Positions 25,646 through 32,902 of a stretch of 64,000 nucleotides of DNA are shown piece after piece (the stretch's first letter is position 1; every line of letters starts with the position of its first letter). The DNA comes from Desulfonema magnum (lineage in GTDB: Bacteria; Desulfobacterota; Desulfobacteria; Desulfobacterales; 4be13). The DNA lies in contig NZ_CP061800.1 of NCBI RefSeq assembly GCF_017377395.1, forward strand, positions 2,356,001 through 2,420,000, in the 5' to 3' direction. Position numbers and translations under genes: made by a program. The notes below the pieces were generated by a model. The model worked only from the letters and a program-made list of their open reading frames with translations, ran no database searches and was not told the origin of the DNA.

Positions 25646-26161
25646 CTAAGAAACATCCGGCGGCGGAGCAAGAAGCACAGGAACTCTGGTTTTATTCAGG
25701 ACCACTTTTGCGACTCTTCCGATACCTCTCTTGCCAAGCAAGCCCTTATGTGATCCCATGACAATAAGATCGCAGTTATTCTCAGTAGCGACATTCAGTA
25801 TCTCTTCCGTGACATTCCCCTTGCTCACGATGATGTTATGTGTGTTGAATTCACCTCCGTCCGTATCTGTGAAGCTGGGAAAATTCGCCAAAGCATCGCG
25901 AATGATATCATACTGCTTGCGTTTGCCGATGATAATATCTTTTGCTGTCATCAGATGTGCTTCCTGCATTTGCTGCCATTTCTCCTCGCCGAACAGATTC
26001 CTAAGTAGCTGATCTATATCAGTTCTGGATTCTTCCATCACATGAAGCATAATAATGCCTGCCCCATGGGCCATTGCCAGGGCCGCCGCATAGCAGAATG
26101 CATGGCGGGAGTTCTCGCTGAGGTCAGTCGTAAAAAGAATCTTTTTAATAACGGGAACCAT
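25646..26161 (-). CDS. Universal stress protein (UspA family)
   Basis: 171 aa. Starts with the Usp strand KKILFTTDLSENSRHAF; the second half has the CDLIVMGSHKGLLGKRGIG loop and VLNKTRVPVLL end typical of ATP-binding Usp domains (G-x2-G-x9-G-like). One Usp domain with an extended middle helix region. These cytoplasmic proteins accumulate under growth arrest or stress. Single gene with its own terminator; an ataataacactcc ribosome-like site precedes the ATG. Confidence 0.9.
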   Translation of the reverse strand: MVPVIKKILFTTDLSENSRHAFCYAAALAMAHGAGIIMLHVMEESRTDIDQLLRNLFGEEKWQQMQEAHLMTAKDIIIGKRKQYDIIRDALANFPSFTDTDGGEFNTHNIIVSKGNVTEEILNVATENNCDLIVMGSHKGLLGKRGIGRVAKVVLNKTRVPVLLAPPPDVS

Positions 26162-26282
26162 AATAATAACACTCCTTTATTTTTTATATGAAGGTGTTAG
26201 GTGTCAGGTGTCAGGTGTTAGGAAAAACTGCAAAATTTTTCGACCTGTGCGGTTAAACATAACTATTTGAAATTTAAAAAAT

Positions 26283-26356
26283 GTAGGGTGGGCGGAGCAA
26301 AGCGGAACCCACCGAAATTCAGTAAACGGTAGGTTCCGCTTTGCTCCGCCCACTTA
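26283..26356. repeat. GGGCGGAGCAAAGCGGAAC inverted repeat
   Basis: gtgggcggagcaaagcggaa at the left and ttccgctttgctccgcccac at the right flank a short loop (accgaaattcagtaaacggt). Perfect arms of about 20 bp between uspA and the DUF262 gene. Confidence 0.85.
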
Positions 26357-26470
26357 TTTTTTTATAGCGGCGGTATCAGGGGCATGAGCGTCATTCAGAA
26401 GCATTCGGAGTTCCGGTAATTCCTGACACTCCATGATCAAGTTTTTTGACCTGATTCAAACAAAACTAAC

Positions 26471-26497
26471 TGTCATTCCTGCGAAAGCAGGAATCCA
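26471..26497. repeat. CCTGCGAAAGCAGG palindrome
   Basis: gtcattcctgcgaaagcagg/aatccac; the same palindrome occurs twice at 61268-61376. It lies just beyond the truncated DUF262 gene. Confidence 0.7.
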
Positions 26498-26535
26498 CTT
26501 TTTGCCAGTGCCATATGCGGTGTCTGTCCTTTGTT

Positions 26536-27294
26536 TCAGAAATCTTCCTCAACCAGGTAGTCATAATTTTGGAAAGTTCTTGCGATCATGACATCCATTG
26601 AACTCAGCGCTTTTCCTTCCTGGTTTATACACTCGAAAATTTCCCGAACCGCAGGTATGTCAAATCCCCTGATATGGATGAAGGATAAATTGTAATTTGA
26701 AAAAACATGTGCCAGCTGTCTGACATTTTTTTCGATCATTGGGCAACATTGTGATTCATGGGCAACACGGTCCAAAATTTGGCTTTCGTGGTTAAGCATG
26801 TCACTGAGTCGTATAAGAAATACCGGATTGACGTTTCGCTTTCGCCGATTGAACTCATTGGCGAAAAAGAATGTTTTGTTCGTTGCATCAAAATACAAGG
26901 TGAAGTCAAAATCTTTTCTCGCCCCGAGTTTTCCTTCCTGTTCCCAAAGCGGCATCATCAAGGCCGTAGATCGCTGCTGTCCGTCCAGAATATAGACCCT
27001 CTTGTTCGATTTTCCGGAGGCTACTTTGTTATTTCCCAAAATAAATCCGCCGACTTTGCGGTGAATATTCAGACAAATGTCTGTTTCCCAACAGAGGATG
27101 CTGCCAATAGGATAGAACCGATAGATGCTCTCCCAGAGCTTGATAATACTATCCTTGTCCCACACAAATTCTCGTTGAAAAGACGGAATAAGGATTCTGT
27201 TCTCGGAAAGCATCGTTGTAAATTCAACAATTTTTTTTTCCTGAGCGCTGATATGGCGATTCATCATTTTAAAAAACCACGCGTTTCCTTTCAT
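26536..27294 (-). CDS. DUF262 (GmrS/ParB-like) protein, probably C-terminally truncated
   Basis: 252 aa. The DUF262 nuclease/NTPase fold is clear: the IPSFQREFVWDKD entry, IGSILCWET, and the catalytic DGQQRST motif (YILDGQQRSTAL). It continues to FECINQEGKALSSMDVMIA and then ends abruptly at VEEDF. Family proteins usually continue with a long helical region, and GmrSD-type systems also carry a DUF1524 HNH part. Here the stop is followed within 40 bp by a CCTGCGAAAGCAGG repeat. The gene is therefore either a minimal DUF262 protein or a remnant of a modified-DNA restriction system. No partner nuclease is visible next to it. Confidence 0.7.
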   Translation of the reverse strand: MKGNAWFFKMMNRHISAQEKKIVEFTTMLSENRILIPSFQREFVWDKDSIIKLWESIYRFYPIGSILCWETDICLNIHRKVGGFILGNNKVASGKSNKRVYILDGQQRSTALMMPLWEQEGKLGARKDFDFTLYFDATNKTFFFANEFNRRKRNVNPVFLIRLSDMLNHESQILDRVAHESQCCPMIEKNVRQLAHVFSNYNLSFIHIRGFDIPAVREIFECINQEGKALSSMDVMIARTFQNYDYLVEEDF

Positions 27295-27327
27295 TCTACT
27301 ACTTTATCAAGTTTGATTTTAGGAGTT

Positions 27328-27482
27328 GAACAGGCTTTGCTAAAATTTCATTTTAGCACTCCGGAGAATACCAACTCTGAACAGGCTTTGCTAAAATTTC
27401 ATTTTAGCACTCCGGAGAATACCAACTCTGAACAGGCTTTGCTAAAATTTCATTTTAGCACTCCGGAGAATACCAACTCTGT
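27328..27482. repeat. Three 51-bp units with GCTAAAATTTCATTTTAGC stem
   Basis: Unit: aacaggctttgctaaaattt, cattttagcactccggagaa, taccaactctg (51 bp, three copies). It ends in the GCACTCCGG frame shared with other hairpin families. Being 17 codons long, it keeps frames open. Confidence 0.93.
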
Positions 27483-27518
27483 ATTTCAATCTTGACAACG
27501 CACTATTTTCCTGTGTCC

Positions 27519-28811
27519 TTACATGGTGCCGAGAAGCAAATCAGGCACCACCGTGGAAAGCCACGGCACAAAAGCGATGATAAACAACGCCGCGATGTAA
27601 ATCATCAAAGGACTGTAAATGGCTCTGCTTACCTTGACAAAATCCAGACGGGTGATGGCCTGAACCGTGTAGAGAAGCAGACCCAGGGGCGGTGTGATAT
27701 ATCCGATACCAAGCCCCACGCAGAAAAGAAGACAGTAGTGAATGGGGTCTATGCCCATATGATTGGCAATGGGCATCATAATGGGTACCAAAATCATAAT
27801 TGCCCCGATCTGATCCATGAAGGTTCCGACGATGAGCAGCACCACACATGTGAAAACAAGATACATCGAGGCATTGGGGATGTATTTCATGGATATTTCA
27901 AGCATTTGTTGGGGAATCTGCTGGAGAATGATGTATTCGGAGATGACCCCTGCCCCGGAAACAGTGATGACCAAAGCACCGCTCACAACACCCGAGGAAA
28001 TCAGAAGCTCCTTTAAATCTTTCAATTTTACTGCCCGATAAATGAGCATCTCGACAATGAGGATCATAACACAGGAAACCACCGATGCCTCGGTGATGGT
28101 AAACGCACCTGAATAAATACCGCCGAAAAGCACCGCTATGATGAGAATTGCAAAAGTCGCTTCCTTACCAGCTATGATAAGTCCTTTAAAATCAAAATCT
28201 TCAAGGGCTTCTTTGCCCAGCCCCTTGCGGCGGGATTCCCACCAGGCATAAAGAGAAAGCATGAGCATGATAATCATTGCCGGCAAATATCCGGCAGCAA
28301 AAAGCCGTACAACAGATTCGCCAGCGGTGAGAGCGCAGACGATCATAATGATGCTGGGAGGAACAATGATGCCCAGAATAGAGGCAGCGGTGATCAGCCC
28401 TGCGGAGAAATCCTTGGGATATCGGTACTTGTCCATATAAGGAAACATGACACCGCCGATGGTGACCACAGTAGAAATGGCTGAACCGCTGATGGCACCG
28501 AACACACCTGCGGAAACAACGGCTGTGATGCCCAGTCCCCCTGGCAGCCAGGAAGCAAACTTCCATGCGAACTGCACCAGACGGGTGGCGGACTGCCCTC
28601 GTACCATGACCGCCCCCATAAGAATGAAAAAAGGAATGCAGAGCAAAGAGAAGTTGTCAATCTTTTTCAGCATGGTCTGGGCCACGAAGGTAAAATCCAT
28701 ACTGGTAAAAATCCATAAACCCAGTACTCCTGTGAGGTAGAGGCAGATATAGATAGGAATACGCAGCAGCAGCAAGGCAAACAGGATGAAGAGGATGATA
28801 ATTGATTCCAT
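27519..28811 (-). CDS. dctM: TRAP transporter large permease (DctM)
   Basis: 430 aa inner-membrane protein with about 12 hydrophobic segments. Family landmarks: the N-terminal LRIPIYICLYLTGVLGLW, VFGAISGSAISTVVTIGG, PYGVIPPS-like region IIVPPSIIMIVC, FMDQIGAIMILVPIM, and the C-terminal GLGIGYITPPLGLLLY. It is the sodium-coupled channel subunit of a TRAP importer for organic acids. It is the last gene of a minus-strand unit: acyl-CoA ligase, dctP, dctQ, dctM; 6 bp separate it from dctQ. Confidence 0.95.
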   Translation of the reverse strand: MESIIILFILFALLLLRIPIYICLYLTGVLGLWIFTSMDFTFVAQTMLKKIDNFSLLCIPFFILMGAVMVRGQSATRLVQFAWKFASWLPGGLGITAVVSAGVFGAISGSAISTVVTIGGVMFPYMDKYRYPKDFSAGLITAASILGIIVPPSIIMIVCALTAGESVVRLFAAGYLPAMIIMLMLSLYAWWESRRKGLGKEALEDFDFKGLIIAGKEATFAILIIAVLFGGIYSGAFTITEASVVSCVMILIVEMLIYRAVKLKDLKELLISSGVVSGALVITVSGAGVISEYIILQQIPQQMLEISMKYIPNASMYLVFTCVVLLIVGTFMDQIGAIMILVPIMMPIANHMGIDPIHYCLLFCVGLGIGYITPPLGLLLYTVQAITRLDFVKVSRAIYSPLMIYIAALFIIAFVPWLSTVVPDLLLGTM

Positions 28812-28817
28812 TGCTTA

Positions 28818-29300
28818 TTAATGCCCTTTCTGACGATGTTCGCGGATCACTTGATAAAGACATTCCACCGAGCGGATACCCATGATGACTCCGAAAAAGG
28901 GAAACATGGCAGCGATAACGCTCATAGGAATAAGAAGGATCGGCGTGACGGTTTCCATATCCCTCTCGATCAGCACGAAATTCCAACCCGAGTAGATGAA
29001 ACTGATGCACACCCCGAATCGGATCAAATGCAGCAGAATATCCAACTGAAATTGCCAGTGGGGTAAAAAACCATAAATGGCATCCACTTTGAGTTCCATG
29101 TTGCTCTTGACAGAAGCACTGGCCCCCAGAAAAGTCATGAGCATAAACAAATAGGTGGACAGTTCATCCGGCCAGGTCAGAGGACGATGAAAAACATAGC
29201 GGGTGGTGATGCTGATGGTAAGTGAGATCAGGCTGACAGAGAAACAGATCAGAATGCCCCAGTTTTCCATATGATCCAAAATTGCAGAGACACGCTTCAT
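28818..29300 (-). CDS. dctQ: TRAP transporter small permease (DctQ)
   Basis: 160 aa with four predicted membrane helices. The DctQ signature is TTRYVFHRPLTWPDELSTYLF (helix 2 start) followed by FLGASASVKSNMELKVD. It assembles with DctM in the inner membrane. Start ATG 29300 has an aaaggag site. Upstream, the gap to dctP is filled with a ttcaattctcaat minisatellite. Confidence 0.92.
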   Translation of the reverse strand: MKRVSAILDHMENWGILICFSVSLISLTISITTRYVFHRPLTWPDELSTYLFMLMTFLGASASVKSNMELKVDAIYGFLPHWQFQLDILLHLIRFGVCISFIYSGWNFVLIERDMETVTPILLIPMSVIAAMFPFFGVIMGIRSVECLYQVIREHRQKGH

Positions 29301-29318
29301 AGCAAACTCCTTTATTGG

Positions 29319-29470
29319 AATTGAGAATTGAAGATTGAAAATTTACAAGCTGAAATTTATTCTCAGTTCTCAATAAAAGTCAGAGGTTGAAATTTATTCT
29401 CAATTCTCAATTTTCAATTCTTAATTTTCAATTTTCAATTCTCAATTTTCAATTTTCAATTCTCAATTTT
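29319..29470. repeat. TCAATTTTCAATTC minisatellite between dctQ and dctP
   Basis: Degenerate units tcaattctcaattttcaatt, in places preceded by gaaatttattctc. Its edge forms the last codons of dctP (AAA ATT GAG AAT TGA). A related phrase lies between aroA and aroK. Confidence 0.9.
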
Positions 29471-30451
29471 GCCAGTGAAAGCTTTGATCTTATCCAGCCA
29501 GTCTTTACCAATCTCAGGCTCAAACTTGTCCCATACGGCTGCCTGGCTCGCCTTGAATTTACCTATCTCCTCCGGTGAGAGTTCAGTCACCGTAAGTCCT
29601 TTTGCTTTTAAGGCAGCATCAGCCTCCTGAGTCAGTTTCATACTGGCCTGCCGGGCTTTGGCGAGGTTTTTGGATATAATGTCAGACAAAGCATTCCGGA
29701 TTCCCGGTTCCAAACCATTCCACCACTTGTCATTTACGATGAAAAAGAACAGACCCAGCATATGACGGGTGTGGGTGAAATTTTTGCAGACATCGGCCAA
29801 ACGCATTCGAGTCACGTTCACGGTCTGGTCCGTGCCATCCACCACTCCCTGCTTGAGAGCAGGAAAAACATCTCCCCATGCCATGGGCAGCGGATTCATT
29901 CCCAGCGCCTTCCAAAAAGCCAGGGGATAACGGGCCTGAGTGGTACGCATTTTCATACCTTTCAATTTTTCCAACGTGTTAAACGGTTTGGTCGTCACGA
30001 TGCCGTAAACGCCGAAATAGGCCATGTCAAGTACAAGGAGCTTCTTATCCTGAAGACAGGTGAAGAGTTCTTTACGGAGTTCCTGATTTTTCAGAAAACC
30101 CTCCCACTTGGCGTATGAATCCATGCAGTAAGCCAGCGTGCCGATGCCGAACTTGGGATTCAGTTCAGGCGCATAGTTGCCAGTCAGATAGCCGCCCTGA
30201 AGCGCACCCATTCGTACCTTTTTAACGATTTCAATCACGTTCCCCATTTGTCCGGAGTGGAAATATTTGGCATTGACCTTTCCTGCAAGTTTTTCATTTA
30301 CTTCATCCTCAATCCATTTCCCGGACTCAGGTCCGGGTTCAACGAGGCTGATGAAGTGGGCAAACCTGAAATTCACAGGACCTGCCTGAACACTGAGCGC
30401 CCCCAGACAAAAAATCATCGCCAATGCAAAAGTCAACCTTGGTTTCTTCAT
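29456..30451 (-). CDS. dctP: TRAP transporter periplasmic binding protein (DctP)
   Basis: 331 aa with signal peptide (MKKPRLTFALAMIFCLGALS, cut after VQAG), so periplasmic. The DctP fold shows in VNFRFAHFISLVEP, the substrate-carboxylate Arg region LKGMKMRTTQ, WGDVFPALKQGVVDGTDQT and the C-terminal helix DWLDKIKAF. It captures a carboxylate solute for DctQM. The pairing with a CoA ligase 100 bp upstream suggests the solute is an acid activated to a CoA thioester. The terminal codons overlap a minisatellite. Confidence 0.93.
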   Translation of the reverse strand: MKKPRLTFALAMIFCLGALSVQAGPVNFRFAHFISLVEPGPESGKWIEDEVNEKLAGKVNAKYFHSGQMGNVIEIVKKVRMGALQGGYLTGNYAPELNPKFGIGTLAYCMDSYAKWEGFLKNQELRKELFTCLQDKKLLVLDMAYFGVYGIVTTKPFNTLEKLKGMKMRTTQARYPLAFWKALGMNPLPMAWGDVFPALKQGVVDGTDQTVNVTRMRLADVCKNFTHTRHMLGLFFFIVNDKWWNGLEPGIRNALSDIISKNLAKARQASMKLTQEADAALKAKGLTVTELSPEEIGKFKASQAAVWDKFEPEIGKDWLDKIKAFTGKIEN

Positions 30452-30550
30452 TTCATCTCCTTTTGGGTTGCGGCGAGGCTAAGATTAATGACAAAGCCTG
30501 CGCCGGTTGTTGGGTGATTTGATTATTTGATTATATGATCACACTATTCA

Positions 30551-32110
30551 TCAGACTTTACGATCCTGCTCTCTCCAGTAGTCATCCCGCAAGACCCGTT
30601 TCAGTATCTTACCTGCAGGACTTTTGGGCAGGGCCTCACGAAAGTCCACTGAACTGGGCTTCTTATAGCTGGCCAGGTTCTCTTTACAGAAAGCGATCAG
30701 CTCTTTGTCAGTGGCGGTCATCCCCTCTTTCAACACTACTATGGCCTTGACAGATTCTCCCCAGTGATTATCGGGAATGCCGATAACAGTTGCTTCCAGC
30801 ACCGACGGATGCATGTAAAGGACCTCCTCCACCTCGCGAGGATATATATTTTTACCGCCGCTGATAATCATATCGTTTTTACGATCCACGATATAAATAA
30901 AGCCGTCCTCGTCCTGTTTGGCATAATCGCCGGTATGCAGCCAGCCGCCTCTCAGCAGCTTATTTGTTTCCTCGGGCAGATGCCAATACCCGGTGGTAAC
31001 ACACTCACCGCGAACCGTGAGTTCGCCAACTTCCCCGCGGGGAATCTCCTGGTCATTTTCATCCACCATGCGCGCTTCGAAATGCAGGGCGCTACGTCCG
31101 CAGGAAGCGAGCCGCTGCACCCCGATTTCAGTATCAACGATATGCTCTTCCGGAGGCAGCACCGTGGTCATCGGACCGGTTTCAGTCTGACCGAAAAACT
31201 GCATGAATCCGGTATTTTTAAAGCGTATGAGAGATTCTTTGAGCAAATTTACGGGCATGGGTGCGGCCGCGTAAAGGATCAGACGTAAGTCGCTCAGGTC
31301 GTACTTTTCAAAAGACTTTTCCTGAAGCAGTGTGTTGATCATGGTGGGGACAAACTGACACACGGTGATGCGATGGCGGGAAAGCAGTTCCAGTGCTTCG
31401 GCGGCTCTGAAACCGCCCTCCCGGCGGAGAACAATGGTATTGCCCCGCAGGATGTGACAGAAACGGTCTTCAAAGGTCACATGGTAAAAAGGAAACAGAA
31501 GCATGACCCGGTCATCCGGACGCAGACTCAGTTCGATTGCAGCCGCATGAGCGTTAAGGTAGTTATGACGATGGGTACGCATGACACCTTTGGGTTTTCC
31601 GGTGGTGCCGGAGGTCAGGAAGATGCTCATAAGATCATCATCTTTTACTTGCACATCCGGTTCATCCTCACTTTGTCCTTCAAACAGCAATTCGTAATTC
31701 TTATGCTGCGGCGAACTGACATCACCGATACAGATGCCCGTCTCCAATGAAGGAATCTCCCCCATTACTTTGTCCACAGTGTCGGCGAACTCAGCCTGGA
31801 AAAAGATGAACCGAGGCTCAATATATGTGAAGTCTCGATGTAATTCCTGCTCTCGCAGAAGATTGTTGAAGGGAACCATTACTCCCCCGATCTTAATGAG
31901 AGCAAGGTAAATTTCATAATACTCTATGCAGTTATGGGTAAGAACAGCCACCCTGTCCCCCTTTTGGAAAGACAAATCCAGCATTGCATGTGCCAGACGG
32001 TTGACCCGGCAGTTCAGCTGATCATAAGTGAGGGTTTTTTCCTCCATGATCAGGGCTGTCTTATCCGGCATACGGTGGGCGGTCATTCTCAACATATCTT
32101 TCATGGCCAT
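30551..32110 (-). CDS. Acyl-CoA synthetase / aryl-CoA ligase (class I adenylate-forming)
   Basis: 519 aa. Adenylation motifs in order: LTSGTTGKPKGVMRTH (phosphate loop), FFGQTETGPM (A5), WLHTGDYAKQDEDGFIYIVDR (A7-A8, given here as separate parts WLHTGDYA and DGFIYIVDRK), NDMIISGGKNIYP, and the catalytic Lys in SPAGKILKRVLR. It makes an acyl-AMP and then an acyl-CoA, consuming ATP. The transporter context suggests the substrate is the acid imported by dctPQM. Medium-chain, aromatic or cyclic acids are all possible. A long leader with an inverted repeat and a possible sigma-54 site lies upstream. Confidence 0.9.
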   Translation of the reverse strand: MAMKDMLRMTAHRMPDKTALIMEEKTLTYDQLNCRVNRLAHAMLDLSFQKGDRVAVLTHNCIEYYEIYLALIKIGGVMVPFNNLLREQELHRDFTYIEPRFIFFQAEFADTVDKVMGEIPSLETGICIGDVSSPQHKNYELLFEGQSEDEPDVQVKDDDLMSIFLTSGTTGKPKGVMRTHRHNYLNAHAAAIELSLRPDDRVMLLFPFYHVTFEDRFCHILRGNTIVLRREGGFRAAEALELLSRHRITVCQFVPTMINTLLQEKSFEKYDLSDLRLILYAAAPMPVNLLKESLIRFKNTGFMQFFGQTETGPMTTVLPPEEHIVDTEIGVQRLASCGRSALHFEARMVDENDQEIPRGEVGELTVRGECVTTGYWHLPEETNKLLRGGWLHTGDYAKQDEDGFIYIVDRKNDMIISGGKNIYPREVEEVLYMHPSVLEATVIGIPDNHWGESVKAIVVLKEGMTATDKELIAFCKENLASYKKPSSVDFREALPKSPAGKILKRVLRDDYWREQDRKV

Positions 32111-32243
32111 GAATCATCTATCTCCTGATGTTGTTAAAAAGATTAAAGCATATTTTTCATTCCCGGATATCCGAGTCACTGTTGTTAAGTTCAGCCCTTT
32201 GAAAAGCACGCAATTGTAAATACTCTATATGTAATATCCTCCC

Positions 32244-32269
32244 AGCCCCTTTCAAATGGGGCTTTTTTT
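32244..32269 (+). terminator. Orphan intrinsic terminator
   Basis: AGCCCC (32244) pairs with GGGGCT (32258-32263), followed by seven T. A textbook plus-strand terminator, yet no plus-strand gene ends here. It could stop an unannotated small RNA or antisense transcript divergent from the ligase gene. Confidence 0.5.
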
Positions 32270-32348
32270 GCTTAACCTGATAGCAGTGAATTCAAATTAA
32301 AGAATGATTAATATTCATAAAAAAAAACATTTTTCCTGAAAAATTCAG

Positions 32349-32518
32349 TACTGTTCGGTATGATTTTGACATATAGCAGAGCAATAACCGTCTGAATTTA
32401 AATATTCAAAAGCCTCATATTCTGAAATATTCTCAGATGGCTTTCAGAAACAGTTTTTCCCAAATACGGATACGATGGTTATTCATGTCTGGTTACGCAA
32501 AAATCATGCCGAACGGTA
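32349..32518 (-). promoter_or_regulatory. Inverted 22-bp operator-like pair with a sigma-54-like -24/-12 site
   Basis: The plus-strand element tactgttcggtatgattttg (32349) and the minus-strand element taccgttcggcatgattttt (starting at 32518) are near-identical and face each other. The minus-strand copy contains GG-N10-GC (cggcatgatttttgc), matching the sigma-54 -24/-12 spacing and pointing towards the ligase gene, about 390 bp away. Confidence 0.35.
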
Positions 32519-32650
32519 TTGGAAAAAAAACGCTTTTCCAGATTTTGTTTCAATTTCTAATGGGGAAATAAAAAGAAATTCCGATTGAGTTTCTTCTAAC
32601 AACTAACCTATTTTAATTATTACTGATTATAAGGTAATGTCCAACTTATA

Positions 32651-32886
32651 AAATGCCACGAAGGCACAAAGGCACGAAGCCCCACGAAGATTTCTTTGTA
32701 TGTCTTTGTGGCTAATTCCTCTAAAATGCCACGAAGACACAAAGGCACAAAGTCCCACGAAGATTTCTTTGTGTGTCTTTGTGGCATATTCTTAAATCCA
32801 TTTATAAAATGCCACGAAGGCACAAAGGCACGACGTTTCACGAAGGTTTCTTTGTGTGCCTTTGTGGCTTCGTGTCTTTGTGGCTA
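32651..32886. repeat. Three CACAAAGACAC-family hairpins
   Basis: Units at about 32651-32712, 32726-32789 and 32807-32886. Each starts atgccacgaaggcacaaagg or similar and closes with tgtctttgtggc; the spacers differ. It lies between the ligase operon and the molybdenum hydroxylase operon. Confidence 0.9.
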
Positions 32887-32902
32887 AATCCTTCTTGCTT
32901 TG

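Larger units (their letters stand above)
32111..32650. other. Leader region of the ligase-TRAP unit
   Basis: 540 bp with no gene. It contains an orphan terminator-like hairpin (32244-32269) and an inverted pair of about 22-bp elements (32349-32370 and 32497-32518). Confidence 0.45.
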
